Shown one piece after another: positions 44,749 to 53,997 of a DNA stretch of 64,000 nucleotides. Location of the stretch: positions 1,040,001 through 1,104,000 of the forward strand of contig JABTUZ010000002.1 of assembly GCA_015075105.1 (NCBI GenBank), read 5' to 3'. Made by a program: the position numbers and the translations under genes. Source of the DNA: Leptospiraceae bacterium (GTDB taxonomy: Bacteria > Spirochaetota > Leptospiria > Leptospirales > Leptospiraceae). Under the pieces are notes generated by a model, which was given only the letters and a program-made list of their open reading frames with translations, was not told the origin of the DNA and did no database searches. Within the stretch, counting starts at the first letter, position 1, and every line of letters starts with the position of its first letter.

Positions 44749-44834
44749 AAAAAGCAATTGTTCAAAAAGCCAATAAAAGTGCCATTTTCTAGCGTTGTAA
44801 AAAGCCCTGAAAGGGGTTTTTGCAGTAGCGTCAT
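44749..44834 (+). repeat. 86-bp dispersed repeat, copy 2
   Basis: Differs from 30681-30766 at one base (GTTCAAAAAGCC here, GTTCAAAAATCC there). Just upstream, CTGCAAAAA (about 44729-44737) pairs with TTTTTGCAG inside the repeat (about 44817-44825), so this copy can form a longer outer stem that copy 1 lacks. It lies between the phosphatase gene and the sahR-like gene. Confidence 0.85.
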
Positions 44835-44852
44835 AAAAAATATAAAATAAAG

Positions 44853-44883
44853 ACTTGCATATATCAAGTTATCTTTATATATG
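44853..44883 (+). promoter_or_regulatory. Predicted promoter and operator of the sahR-ahcY unit
   Basis: TTGCAT (44855-44860) and TATATG (44878-44883) lie 17 bases apart. The perfect inverted repeat ACTTG-CATATAT-CAAGT (44853-44869) overlaps the -35 element. ArsR-type repressors bind such AT-rich inverted repeats, so autoregulation by the next gene is likely. Prediction only. Confidence 0.45.
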
Positions 44884-44918
44884 GCTATAAGGAAATATTA
44901 AAAAATCTTACTCTTTCG

Positions 44919-45896
44919 ATGAAAAGAAGCCTAATCCATGAACTAAAAGCGATTTCTGATGAAACAAGGATCAGAATCCTGCATATCTTGTCTTTTGCCT
45001 CTTTTAGTGTAAACGAAATCACTGAAATATTGAGTATGGGTCAATCCAGAGTTTCCAGACACCTGAAGATTATGAATGATGCCGGGATATTAGAATCTAT
45101 TCGAGAGGGAACTTGGGTGTATTATAAAATCAACGAAAATGTACCTGAAAATAATTTTATTAAAGACCTCTCGAGTTTGATTTTATCGCACAAAGAAGAA
45201 ATCCCAAAAAGAGAAATTGATGAAAAAAACACGGAAAGGTTGCTAAAAAAAAGAGAAGACAGAAAAACCGGCTATTTCAATAAAATTGGAAAAGATTTAG
45301 ATAGAGTACAAAGCAAGGTTTTAAATCCAAAAATCTATCGCGAAAAAATACTATCCTTTCTTCCCTCGAAAAATAGAATGATAATAGACCTTGGATGTGG
45401 GCCCGGAGGACTATTTCCATATCTTCTAAAAAAAAGCGATCGCGTAACCGGAATTGATTCTTCGGTAAAGATGGTCGATGATGCAAATTCTATTTTCGGA
45501 GAAAACAAAAATATCAAAGTAATACACAGCTATTTAGAGAAGCTGCCTATTTCGTCTAACTTCTCGGATGCAGTGGTTGCCTCTATGGTTTTGCACCATG
45601 TTTCAAATCCGAAGTTCATCATGGATGAGGCCAACAGAATTTTGAAAACGGGTGGGGTATTTTGTATCATTGACTTAAAAAAACACAATTCAGAGTTTAT
45701 GAGGGATAGTTTTGCCGATCTCTGGCTTGGATTTGAAGAAAATCTTCTTAGCGAATGGTTGAAGATTTCTGGATTCGATATTAAGAAAATCGAAGAAATT
45801 CCAACTCAATCTGAATTTAAAATATTAGCAATCAAAGCAATAAAAAAAGGAGGGCGTAATGTCCACAGCAACAAAAGAACAAACACAAAAGTATAA
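44919..45896 (+). CDS. sahR: ArsR-type regulator fused to SAM-dependent methyltransferase fold (SahR-like)
   Basis: SahR of Desulfovibrio and other bacteria represses SAH-recycling and methionine genes. It has this architecture and it lies next to ahcY. The N-terminal ~95 residues are an ArsR winged helix ([48 protein letters not shown]). The C-terminal ~190 residues are a class I methyltransferase fold ([54 protein letters not shown]), which can serve as an SAH or SAM sensor. The cysteine metal sites of classic ArsR are not evident. Its end overlaps the start of ahcY by 38 bases. Confidence 0.82.
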   Translation: MKRSLIHELKAISDETRIRILHILSFASFSVNEITEILSMGQSRVSRHLKIMNDAGILESIREGTWVYYKINENVPENNFIKDLSSLILSHKEEIPKREIDEKNTERLLKKREDRKTGYFNKIGKDLDRVQSKVLNPKIYREKILSFLPSKNRMIIDLGCGPGGLFPYLLKKSDRVTGIDSSVKMVDDANSIFGENKNIKVIHSYLEKLPISSNFSDAVVASMVLHHVSNPKFIMDEANRILKTGGVFCIIDLKKHNSEFMRDSFADLWLGFEENLLSEWLKISGFDIKKIEEIPTQSEFKILAIKAIKKGGRNVHSNKRTNTKV

Positions 45897-47178
45897 GGTA
45901 AAAGATATCGGTCTTGCAGACTGGGGAAGAGAGGAGATCATCCTAGCAGAAAAGGAAATGCCGGGGCTGATGGCAATTCGAAAAGAATTCAAAGGTAAAA
46001 AACCTTTGGCGGGTGCAAGAATCGCAGGATCTCTTCACATGACAATTCAGACAGCAGTTCTAATTGAGACGTTAGTTGAGCTTGGTGCAGAAATCAGATG
46101 GGCTTCTTGCAATATTTTTTCAACCCAAGACCATGCAGCGGCAGCCATTGCAAAAGCAGGAATTCCTGTATTTGCATGGAAAGGAGAAACAGAAGAAGAA
46201 TATTGGTGGTGCACAGAGCAAACGCTTTACTTCGATGGCGGCAAAGGCCCAAATATGATTCTCGACGACGGGGGAGACCTAACGTATCATATTCACACTA
46301 AACACCCTGACTTATTAAAAGATATAAGAGGGGTTTCCGAAGAAACTACCACAGGTGTAAACCAACTGATGAAAATGATGGCAAAGGGAGAATTAAAAAT
46401 CCCTGCAATCAATGTGAACGATTCTGTTACAAAATCAAAATTTGACAACCTCTACGGTTGTAGAGAATCTCTTGCAGACGGAATCAAGCGTGCAACGGAC
46501 GTTATGCTCGCAGGGAAGCTCTGTATTGTTGCGGGATATGGCGATGTAGGGAAAGGATCGGCAGCCTCCCTAAGAAATTTTGGCGCAAGAGTTATCATAA
46601 CCGAAATCGATCCGATCTGTGCCCTTCAAGCTGCTATGGAAGGCTATCAAGTCCTTCGCATGGAAGATATTGTTGACAAGGCAGATATAGTTGTGACTGC
46701 AACCGGAAACAACGACATAGTAACCCTTGAACACATGAAGGCGATGAAAGATGGAGCAATTCTTTGTAACATTGGTCACTTCGATACAGAAATTCAAATG
46801 GCAAGACTAAACTCAATGCCGGGAATTCAAAAGAAAGAAATCAAACCTCAAGTGGATAAATATACTTTTCCTGACGGGAAGTCTATCATTGTACTTGCAG
46901 AAGGTCGCTTAGTCAATCTCGGATGCGCTACAGGGCATCCTTCTTTTGTGATGAGTAATTCTTTTTCCAACCAAGTTCTCGCTCAAATTGAGCTGTACAA
47001 CAATACCGATAAATATCCTGTTGGTGTATATAGACTTCCAAAGCACCTTGATGAAAAAGTGGCTGCATTCCATTTAGAACAAATTGGAGTGAGGCTAACT
47101 ACACTCACTAAAGAACAAGCAGAATATCTTGGTGTTTCGCTTAACGGCCCTTTTAAACCGGAGCATTATAGATACTAA
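45859..47178 (+). CDS. ahcY: Adenosylhomocysteinase (SAH hydrolase)
   Basis: AhcY splits S-adenosylhomocysteine to adenosine and homocysteine with bound NAD. The 439-residue length is normal. Motifs are [60 protein letters not shown] and the NAD site [20 protein letters not shown]. The C-terminus [11 protein letters not shown]-like tail ([11 protein letters not shown]) is typical. GGAGGG precedes the ATG by five bases, inside the sahR-like gene. Co-expression with that regulator is almost certain because of the overlap. Confidence 0.98.
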   Translation: MSTATKEQTQKYKVKDIGLADWGREEIILAEKEMPGLMAIRKEFKGKKPLAGARIAGSLHMTIQTAVLIETLVELGAEIRWASCNIFSTQDHAAAAIAKAGIPVFAWKGETEEEYWWCTEQTLYFDGGKGPNMILDDGGDLTYHIHTKHPDLLKDIRGVSEETTTGVNQLMKMMAKGELKIPAINVNDSVTKSKFDNLYGCRESLADGIKRATDVMLAGKLCIVAGYGDVGKGSAASLRNFGARVIITEIDPICALQAAMEGYQVLRMEDIVDKADIVVTATGNNDIVTLEHMKAMKDGAILCNIGHFDTEIQMARLNSMPGIQKKEIKPQVDKYTFPDGKSIIVLAEGRLVNLGCATGHPSFVMSNSFSNQVLAQIELYNNTDKYPVGVYRLPKHLDEKVAAFHLEQIGVRLTTLTKEQAEYLGVSLNGPFKPEHYRY

Positions 47179-47455
47179 GTTAAAAGTAGTGACTAATTTT
47201 TAGCTAAACAAAGTCACTTCCTATTTTAATTAATCTATATGAAGGTGATGCGTTTTCTCTCACTACTTTTTCTTGCCAATGAATTAGTGAGAGAAACAAA
47301 TCTTTTCGTGTATATTTTATTATTAAATATTTAGAAAATTTTATAACCGGATTAGATAAGAAAATTAATGCAAATTTTTAATTTGAATAAAGAGAAGTTG
47401 AAAATTCCTTCGTTGTTAAATTATAAACACACTCTTAAAGTTGGTTTAAAACAAT
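47179..47455. promoter_or_regulatory. Leader region before the ferredoxin-metH unit with two inverted repeats
   Basis: AGTGACT/AGTCACT pair around a 17-base loop soon after ahcY (about 47188-47218) and may form a weak terminator. TTCTCTCACTA (47255-47265) and TAGTGAGAGAA (47285-47295) form a perfect 11-base stem with a 19-base loop about 160 bases upstream of the ferredoxin gene. The second could be an RNA leader structure or an operator. It does not match a riboswitch class that I know, and no cobalamin-box sequence is seen. Confidence 0.45.
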
Positions 47456-47758
47456 ATGCCACACATCGTTACTGAATACTGTTTTCAATGCGAAGCTACA
47501 GTTTGTGCTGCTATCTGTCCGATGGCAGCATTTCGAGAAGGTGAAGATATGCTCTATATTTCTCCTGACGATTGTATAGACTGCGGAAACTGTGTATCCG
47601 AATGCCCGACTGGAGCTATCTTCCCTGATTACGACTTGCCTAAAAAATTTCATAGCTATATAGAAATAAACGAAGCAGAGTCTAAAAAATATCCAGTAAT
47701 AAGTTCTGTAAAAAATAAATACAAAAAGGAAAAAACGGAAGCAAAGCATTCCGCATAA
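47456..47758 (+). CDS. Two-cluster 4Fe-4S ferredoxin
   Basis: The 100-residue protein has one Cys set in [20 protein letters not shown] and a second in [20 protein letters not shown], a CxxCxxCxxxCP site for one 4Fe-4S cluster. The first set is looser (C-x2-C-x4-C-x3-C), so it is an Alvin-type or single-cluster variant. The C-terminal ~40 residues are lysine-rich. It lies eight bases before metH. MetH needs a reductant to reactivate oxidised cob(II)alamin, and this ferredoxin could supply it, which is an inference from position. Confidence 0.85.
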   Translation: MPHIVTEYCFQCEATVCAAICPMAAFREGEDMLYISPDDCIDCGNCVSECPTGAIFPDYDLPKKFHSYIEINEAESKKYPVISSVKNKYKKEKTEAKHSA

Positions 47759-47766
47759 CGTACAAA

Positions 47767-50700
47767 ATGAAATATTCTAACCCTAATTCAAAAGAACTGA
47801 TCACATTACTTACAAAACAGATATTAATTTTAGACGGGGCTATGGGAACCATGATTCAAAGGCATAAGCCCACAGAAGAAGATTTTCGCGGGGATTTACT
47901 AAAAAACCATCCCTCGCCTTTAAAAGGGAATAACGACCTATTATCTATCACCCGGCCTAATATTATAGAGTCTATCCACTTAGAGTATCTTCGTGCAGGG
48001 GCAAATATAATCGAAACAAATACTTTTAGTGCAAACTCAGTTTCTCAAGCCGATTATAAATTAGAGCATTTAGTAGAAAAAATAAATCGAGATTCCGTAA
48101 AGTGTGCTAAAAAGGCAATCGAAAATTTTCGGAATGAAAATTCAACCCAACCTTGTTTTATTGCCGGAGCTATCGGACCGACAAACAGAACTGCGTCGAT
48201 GTCGCCTGACGTAAACAACCCGGCATTTCGCGCAGTTAGCTTTGATGATCTTGTCGAAGCCTACTATGAACAAGTAAAGCCATTAGTAGAAGAGGGGGTT
48301 GATCTGCTTTTACCGGAAACAACTTTTGACACTCTAAACTTGAAAGCCGCAATTTATGCGATAGAAAAATATTTTGAAGAAACAAATACCAGAATTCCTG
48401 TGAGTCTATCTGTAACGATAACAGACGCTTCCGGTAGAACTCTTTCCGGTCAAACTTTAGAAGCATTTTATAACTCGATACGTCATGCGAAACCGATAAG
48501 TATCGGAATCAACTGTGCACTCGGTGCATCCGAAATGAGACCCTATCTACAAGAGCTTTCCGATAAATGTGAATTCTATGTAAGCTGCTACCCAAACGCA
48601 GGGTTGCCTAACGCATTTGGGGGATACGACCAAGGCGCAGAAGAATTCGCAAACTATCTAACTGATTTTGCAAAGCATAGCTGGTTAAATATTGCAGGCG
48701 GTTGTTGTGGAACAACTCCAGAACACATTCAAGCGGCTGCCAATGCACTAAAAAATTATTCCCCAAGAGTTCCACCGACTATTTTGCATGAAACAAGGCT
48801 ATCCGGTCTCGAAGCCTTAAACTTAACTGAAGACAAGGGCTTTATATTGGTTGGAGAGAGAACAAACGTTACCGGATCTCCTAAATTCAAAAAACTCATT
48901 TTGGAAGAAAATTTTAATGAAGCCCTATCTGTTGCTGCACAGCAGGTAGAAGCAGGAGCCAATATAATTGATATAAATTTTGATGAGGCGCTTTTGGATG
49001 GTGAAGCCTCAATGACTAAATTTTTAAACTTAGTAGCCAGCGAGCCTGAAATTTCCAAAGTACCGATAATGATAGACAGTTCCAAGCCAAGCGTGATATA
49101 CGCCGGACTAAAATGCTTACAAGGAAAAGGAATAGTTAACTCAATCAGCTTAAAAGAAGGAGAAGAAAAATTTTTAGAAGAAGCAAGAGAAATTAAAAAA
49201 TTTGGAGCAGCTGTAGTTGTCATGGCTTTTGATGAAAAAGGGCAGGCAGCAACCAAAGAAGAGAAAATTAGAATTTGCACAAGGGCGTATAGACTACTCA
49301 CCGAAAAATGTGGGTATGAGTCTTGTGATATAATTTTTGACCCAAATATTTTAACCGTAGGAACTGGAATAGAAGAGCATAACAATTATGCAAAAGATTT
49401 TATAGAAGCCATCCCTGAAATTAAAAAACTTTGCCCTAATGCAAAAATTAGTGGAGGAGTGAGTAATATTTCTTTTTCTTTCAGAGGGAATAATCCGGTT
49501 AGAGAAGCTATGCACACTGCATTTTTGTACCATGCTATAAAATCCGGAATGGATATGGCGATAGTTAACGCCGGGATGCTTGGTGTATATGAAGAAATAC
49601 CAAAAGACCTACTCGAAAAAGTGGAAGATGTACTACTGAATAGAAAATCTGACTCTACAGAAAAGTTAATCGACTTTGCATCCGGTTTTAAAGGAGAAGA
49701 AAAATCCAAAGAAAAAGAAATTCTTTGGAGAAAAGAAAGCGTTGAATCCCGCCTAACGCATTCTCTTGTAAAAGGAATTACTGATTTTATCGACCTAGAC
49801 ACTGAAGAAGCAAGAGCAAAATACAATCGACCGCTTGACGTAATCGAAGGGCCTCTAATGGACGGGATGAAGGTAGTGGGGGAGTTGTTTGGAGCAGGAA
49901 AAATGTTTTTGCCTCAAGTAGTAAAAAGTGCAAGAGTAATGAAAAAAGCAGTAGCTTACCTTCTTCCTTTTATGGAAAAAGAAAAATCGGAAGGTGTCGG
50001 ACGGCCAAAATTTTTAATCGCAACGGTAAAAGGAGACGTGCACGATATTGGAAAAAATATTGTTGGGGTAGTTCTTGCCTGTAATAATTATGAAGTGATT
50101 GACTTAGGTGTAATGGTTCCTTCTGAAAAAATTTTAGAAGAAGCAAGAAAGCAAAATGTAAACGCTATCGGAGTCTCAGGCCTTATTACTCCTTCTCTCG
50201 ATGAGATGGTTCACGTTGCAAAAGAAATGAAAAGAGAAAACTTTTCCATCCCACTTTTCATTGGTGGAGCTACTACAAGTCCAATCCATACAGCAGTAAA
50301 AATTGCAGAAGAGTATTCGCCTGTTGTGCATGTACTCGATGCATCGAGAGTTGTAGAAGTAGTCAATAATTTACTAAATCCAGATACAAAAAAATCTTTT
50401 ATAGAAACAGTGGCTCAAGATCAAGAAAAGATTCGTAAGGACTACTACGACAAAAAAATAGATAGAAAACTACTTAGTATAACAGATGCAAGAAAAAATG
50501 GAGTAAAAACAGATTGGACAAATGCTGATATTCCAACTCCATCGTTTACAGGTTTAAAAATATTTGAAGATATACCACTTTCTGTTCTAAGAGACTACAT
50601 AGACTGGTCTCCTTTTTTTCATGCTTGGGAATTGAAGGGGCACTATCCCGATATTTTATCTGATGAAAAATTTGGACGACAGGCGAAAGAGTTATTTGAA

Positions 50701-51444
50701 AATGCACAAACTCTTCTCGATACTATTATCAAAAATAAAATATATTCTGCAAAAGCAATTGTGGGAATGTACCCTGTCAATTCTGTAGGAGATGATATAG
50801 AAGTTTATGAAGATTTATCGAGAAATAAAACAATCGCAACATTCCACACTCTTCGTCAACAAATGATTAAACCAGAAGGTCAATTCAATAATTCACTTTC
50901 TGATTATATTGCTCCTAAAAACTCTAATCGAATTGATTATCTCGGTTGCTTTGCTGTAAGCGCCGGATTTGGAGTAGAAGAATTTGCAGATAGCTTCAAG
51001 AAAAAATTAGACGACTACAACGCTATCTTAGCAAAAGCGTTAGGCGACAGACTTGCTGAGTCTTTAGCAGAATATATGCACAAAGTTATCCGAGATGAGT
51101 GGGGTTATGGAAAAGAAGAAAATCTAACCAAAGAAGACCTCATTAGAGATAAGTACAGAGGGATCCGACCCGCAGCGGGCTACCCTGCATCCCCGGATCA
51201 TACAGAAAAAAGAATTCTCTTCAATTTACTCCAAGCAGAAAAAAACGTAGGGATAAAACTATCTGAAAATTTTGCAATGATCCCTCCAAGTTCTGTGAGT
51301 GGACTATATTTTTCTCATCCTGAGTCAAAATATTTTGCAATCGGTAAGGTTGGAAAAGATCAGATTGAAGACTATGCAAAAAGAAAAAATATGAGTGTAG
51401 TGGAAGTCGAAAAATGGCTCGCACCACAAATCGACTACAAGTAA
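47767..51444 (+). CDS. metH: Cobalamin-dependent methionine synthase, full length
   Basis: MetH transfers the methyl group of methyltetrahydrofolate to homocysteine through cobalamin. The 1225-residue protein has all four modules: homocysteine domain ([20 protein letters not shown], zinc site [14 protein letters not shown]), folate domain ([20 protein letters not shown]), cobalamin domain ([20 protein letters not shown] with the DxHxxG lower-ligand His) and the SAM activation domain ([20 protein letters not shown]). The length is normal and there is no defect. With ahcY it closes the cycle from SAH to methionine. It is probably transcribed with the ferredoxin gene. Confidence 0.98.
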   Translation: MKYSNPNSKELITLLTKQILILDGAMGTMIQRHKPTEEDFRGDLLKNHPSPLKGNNDLLSITRPNIIESIHLEYLRAGANIIETNTFSANSVSQADYKLEHLVEKINRDSVKCAKKAIENFRNENSTQPCFIAGAIGPTNRTASMSPDVNNPAFRAVSFDDLVEAYYEQVKPLVEEGVDLLLPETTFDTLNLKAAIYAIEKYFEETNTRIPVSLSVTITDASGRTLSGQTLEAFYNSIRHAKPISIGINCALGASEMRPYLQELSDKCEFYVSCYPNAGLPNAFGGYDQGAEEFANYLTDFAKHSWLNIAGGCCGTTPEHIQAAANALKNYSPRVPPTILHETRLSGLEALNLTEDKGFILVGERTNVTGSPKFKKLILEENFNEALSVAAQQVEAGANIIDINFDEALLDGEASMTKFLNLVASEPEISKVPIMIDSSKPSVIYAGLKCLQGKGIVNSISLKEGEEKFLEEAREIKKFGAAVVVMAFDEKGQAATKEEKIRICTRAYRLLTEKCGYESCDIIFDPNILTVGTGIEEHNNYAKDFIEAIPEIKKLCPNAKISGGVSNISFSFRGNNPVREAMHTAFLYHAIKSGMDMAIVNAGMLGVYEEIPKDLLEKVEDVLLNRKSDSTEKLIDFASGFKGEEKSKEKEILWRKESVESRLTHSLVKGITDFIDLDTEEARAKYNRPLDVIEGPLMDGMKVVGELFGAGKMFLPQVVKSARVMKKAVAYLLPFMEKEKSEGVGRPKFLIATVKGDVHDIGKNIVGVVLACNNYEVIDLGVMVPSEKILEEARKQNVNAIGVSGLITPSLDEMVHVAKEMKRENFSIPLFIGGATTSPIHTAVKIAEEYSPVVHVLDASRVVEVVNNLLNPDTKKSFIETVAQDQEKIRKDYYDKKIDRKLLSITDARKNGVKTDWTNADIPTPSFTGLKIFEDIPLSVLRDYIDWSPFFHAWELKGHYPDILSDEKFGRQAKELFENAQTLLDTIIKNKIYSAKAIVGMYPVNSVGDDIEVYEDLSRNKTIATFHTLRQQMIKPEGQFNNSLSDYIAPKNSNRIDYLGCFAVSAGFGVEEFADSFKKKLDDYNAILAKALGDRLAESLAEYMHKVIRDEWGYGKEENLTKEDLIRDKYRGIRPAAGYPASPDHTEKRILFNLLQAEKNVGIKLSENFAMIPPSSVSGLYFSHPESKYFAIGKVGKDQIEDYAKRKNMSVVEVEKWLAPQIDYK

Positions 51445-51499
51445 AATTCTTTACAAGTAATTTGAATTTAGAAAAAATAGAATTATTGGAGAATAATTT

Positions 51500-51678
51500 A
51501 TGGTAACTGTAAAAACAAACCTATTTACCGCAGCAAAGATCGCACAAGAATTAGGTGTTTCTGACACAAAAGGAAAAAAATCATCAAAGAATTAAATATA
51601 GAGCCTGCCGAAAAAAAGGGAGTTTGTAATTACTATTCCAAAGATGTGATTGCTAAAGTAAAAAAAGCAATTGCATAG
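51500..51678 (+). pseudogene. Small HTH-like protein gene with a -1 frameshift at an A-run
   Basis: The ATG at 51500 has GGAG eight bases upstream. The first frame reads MVTVKTNLFTAAKIAQELGV, then SDTKGKKSSKN and stops at a TAA. If the ribosome slips back one base at the A AAA AAA run after GGA (about 51571-51577), the protein continues KKIIKELNIEPAEKKGVCNY and YSKDVIAKVKKAIA to the TAG at 51676-51678, about 59 residues. The two halves together form one helix-turn-helix-like protein. Programmed frameshifting, a real mutation, or a sequencing error in the homopolymer are all possible. Confidence 0.6.
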
Positions 51679-51731
51679 TTCGACTCATTGTTCGGAAAAA
51701 TTTTACAAAACAGAATAATTCAAATCTCTTT

Positions 51732-52262
51732 TCAATCGTTAAAAAATATTCTAAATATTTTTCCAGATATTGATAATAAACTTTTCTTTTTAAAAAAGTG
51801 AATCTTAGTATTGATAGTATCTGTTCTGAATGTAATTTCAGAATAAAGGGGAGCAATAACGTAATTTTCATACAAATTCGGATATTGTTTACTTTCGTCC
51901 ACAACTCCATTTTTAAAGGCTTCCAATACTTTAGTAATGATTCGCTTTTCCTCCCTCGACAGTAAGTCCTCGTATTCTTTTATAAGGATCAGTAAAAATC
52001 CACCAACGCCATTCGAGATCAATTTTGGCTCTACCTCTAAATAACCATCCTCTTTCATCTTTACGATTATTTCATTCAATAAATGAGGGTAGGGGCTATC
52101 CTCAAGATGAATGTACTTTTGATCTGTGATTACACTTGAATGCCTTTGAAAATATGCCCCTTCACAATAGTACAATAACTTAGAAAGTTCAACCCTCCCT
52201 CTTCCTTGAGAAGACTTTTTTAAAATAAAAGAAATGACAGATGACAATTTTTCAGAAGACAT
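51732..52262 (-). CDS. Panacea/SocA-like domain protein
   Basis: The Panacea (SocA/GepA, DUF4065) domain often acts as antitoxin to many different toxins. The 176-residue protein has LSKLLYYCEGAYFQRHSSVI, then TDQKYIHLEDSPYPHLLNEI, which is the domain's hallmark (KLLYYA...Y....G....YxxxxxGP), and a later helix REEKRIITKVLEAFKNGVVD. The last 30 residues are basic and hydrophobic. No toxin-like gene is next to it: the divergent neighbour is lipB and downstream is the frameshifted small gene. It is separated from lipB by 11 bases. Confidence 0.6.
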   Translation of the reverse strand: MSSEKLSSVISFILKKSSQGRGRVELSKLLYYCEGAYFQRHSSVITDQKYIHLEDSPYPHLLNEIIVKMKEDGYLEVEPKLISNGVGGFLLILIKEYEDLLSREEKRIITKVLEAFKNGVVDESKQYPNLYENYVIAPLYSEITFRTDTINTKIHFFKKKSLLSISGKIFRIFFND

Positions 52263-52273
52263 AAAATTAACCT

Positions 52274-52915
52274 ATGATAATTACAAACAAAATCCCCAAT
52301 ATTCCTTATTCAAGATACGACAAAATTCAAAACTTTCTAAGAAAAAAAAGAAGGGAAATTCTTATTTTTTTGGAACATAGTTCTTGTATCACTGCCGGAA
52401 TCAATTATAAAATCGAAAACCTATTAGTCAAAGAGGATTTTTTAAAAGAAAAAAAAATAGATCTATTTTTTTTAAAAAGAGGAGGGGACTTTACGGCTCA
52501 CGAAAAAGGGCAGCTAGTAATTTATCCGCATATCGACCTAAAGAAAAGGAATTTACACATTACAAATTTTCTAAAAGTTTTTATAGACTCCATTCAAGTT
52601 GCAATTTTTCAAACTTGGAAACTACAAACTGTTTACAATGAAGCTGACCCCGGTTTATACATCCAAGAAAACCCAAAAAAAAAGATAGTATCTATTGGGG
52701 TTAGTTTCAAATCTTTTTTTACAAGTTTTGGTGCTGCAATAAATATCCAAAATAATTTAGAAATTTTTTCCTATATCAATCCTTGCGGAAAAGACAGCAA
52801 AGATATAGTTTCAATCAAAAGTCTTGGTTTGGATTACCAGAAAGAAAATGCTTTAATCAAAAATTTTACCGAAAAGTTCTTGCAGAAAATAGAAGAAAGA
52901 CATTGGTTGAGCTAA
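52274..52915 (+). CDS. lipB: Octanoyltransferase LipB
   Basis: LipB moves octanoate from acyl carrier protein to lipoyl domains. The 213-residue protein has LFFLKRGGDFTAHEKGQLVI (the RGGDxTYHGPGQLV motif, somewhat divergent), KKKIVSIGVSFKSF with the catalytic Lys, and FSYINPCGKDSKDIVSIKSL with the catalytic Cys in the PCG motif. It lacks the usual Trp-Val-Thr stretch but otherwise looks functional. Its TAA overlaps the ATG of the next gene by one base. Confidence 0.85.
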   Translation: MIITNKIPNIPYSRYDKIQNFLRKKRREILIFLEHSSCITAGINYKIENLLVKEDFLKEKKIDLFFLKRGGDFTAHEKGQLVIYPHIDLKKRNLHITNFLKVFIDSIQVAIFQTWKLQTVYNEADPGLYIQENPKKKIVSIGVSFKSFFTSFGAAINIQNNLEIFSYINPCGKDSKDIVSIKSLGLDYQKENALIKNFTEKFLQKIEERHWLS

Positions 52916-53562
52916 TGAGTTTAAAAGTAGAAACTTTTCCTGTGTACCCACTCGGTTGCAATTGCTCCATTGTTTATGACGAATCGGACAAAGAAGCAAT
53001 CGTAATAGACCCTGGAGGGGAAGAGTTAAAAATTCTAGATTTTTTAAAAAATAATAATTTAAAACTAATGTACATCATCCACACTCACGCACACTTTGAT
53101 CACTGTCTCGCTACAAACGCAGTGTATGATTCTCACACTGATACAAAAGTTTGTCTTCATAAAGAAGATCTTCCTTTATACCAAAATTTGCCCACTCAAT
53201 GCCAAAGATTTGGATTTCAGTACAATCAAAAAATTAAAACTATTGATAAATTTTTAGAAGACGAAGACGAAATTCGTTTTGGGAATAACAATTCTATGAA
53301 AATCTTACATACACCGGGACATAGCCCGGGATCAGTATGTTTTCAAATTGAAACTCTAAAAGAATCTATATTATTTTCAGGAGATACACTTTTTTCAGGA
53401 AGCATAGGTCGAACCGATCTCTGGGGTGGCGATTATGATACAATTATTAAGTCTATAAAAACAAGAATCCTACCACTCGAAGACTCTACAAGAGTCATCC
53501 CCGGTCACGGAGAATTTACACAAATCTATCGTGAAAAAAAATCCAATCCTTTTTTAATATAA
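52915..53562 (+). CDS. MBL-fold hydrolase, glyoxalase II-like
   Basis: The start is the ATG at 52915 (MSLKVETFPVYPLGCNCSIV), which overlaps the lipB stop by one base; the longer frame upstream only shadows lipB. The 215-residue protein has the metal motif YIIHTHAHFDHCLATNAVYD, ILHTPGHSPGSVCFQIETLK, LFSGDTLFSGSIGRTDLWGG and RVIPGHGEFTQI, all ligands of the glyoxalase II-like branch. The C-terminal substrate domain of true glyoxalase II is absent, so its substrate is unknown. It is translationally coupled to lipB. Confidence 0.9.
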   Translation: MSLKVETFPVYPLGCNCSIVYDESDKEAIVIDPGGEELKILDFLKNNNLKLMYIIHTHAHFDHCLATNAVYDSHTDTKVCLHKEDLPLYQNLPTQCQRFGFQYNQKIKTIDKFLEDEDEIRFGNNNSMKILHTPGHSPGSVCFQIETLKESILFSGDTLFSGSIGRTDLWGGDYDTIIKSIKTRILPLEDSTRVIPGHGEFTQIYREKKSNPFLI

Positions 53563-53592
53563 TTTTATTTTTCACAATCTTACGGGAGGACT

Positions 53593-53994
53593 ATGAGTAA
53601 AGTTTATTTAACAACAATTTTTTTATTTCTAATTAATTTAGGAGTGTATTTTCAAGCATATAAAATATACAAGAAAACATCGAATGATCTTTTTACGGCG
53701 AAAAATTACACTACCCAACTAAAAAAATTTATACCTAATTTAGATTGTAATAGAAATATTAATTTGTATCTTACTTTACCAGAAATATTTGATAGAAAAA
53801 ACTTTGACGCAGCTTTTTTAGCAAAATACGCTCTTTCTCCTTGTGAAATAAACTATAAAGAAAATGGTATGGTTCAAATAGACCAAAAGGGATTGTATAT
53901 TATGAATTCTCTTCACACAAATTTTACCGAATCAAAGAAAAAGTTTAAATTATTACAAGACAATTCTGAATTTATTCTATTTGAAGTAGAGTGA
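53593..53994 (+). CDS. Small single-helix membrane protein
   Basis: The 133-residue protein has one N-terminal membrane helix (VYLTTIFLFLINLGVYFQAY) followed by a soluble, probably periplasmic domain with AFLAKYALSPCEINYKENGM. The ATG at 53593 is preceded by GGGAGG, a strong ribosome-binding site. It lies three bases before the GT-C-like gene, so the two are a unit; small proteins of this kind often accompany polyprenyl-sugar glycosyltransferases. No function is assigned. Confidence 0.6.
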   Translation: MSKVYLTTIFLFLINLGVYFQAYKIYKKTSNDLFTAKNYTTQLKKFIPNLDCNRNINLYLTLPEIFDRKNFDAAFLAKYALSPCEINYKENGMVQIDQKGLYIMNSLHTNFTESKKKFKLLQDNSEFILFEVE

Positions 53995-53997
53995 TGT

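Noticed and set aside
47179-47455. Cobalamin or SAM riboswitch before metH
   Set aside because: I found no B12-box and no SAM-I core; only simple stems are seen.
48756-49385. Long minus-strand open frame within metH (209 codons)
   Set aside because: It is a shadow of the metH coding frame with serine- and leucine-rich chance composition.
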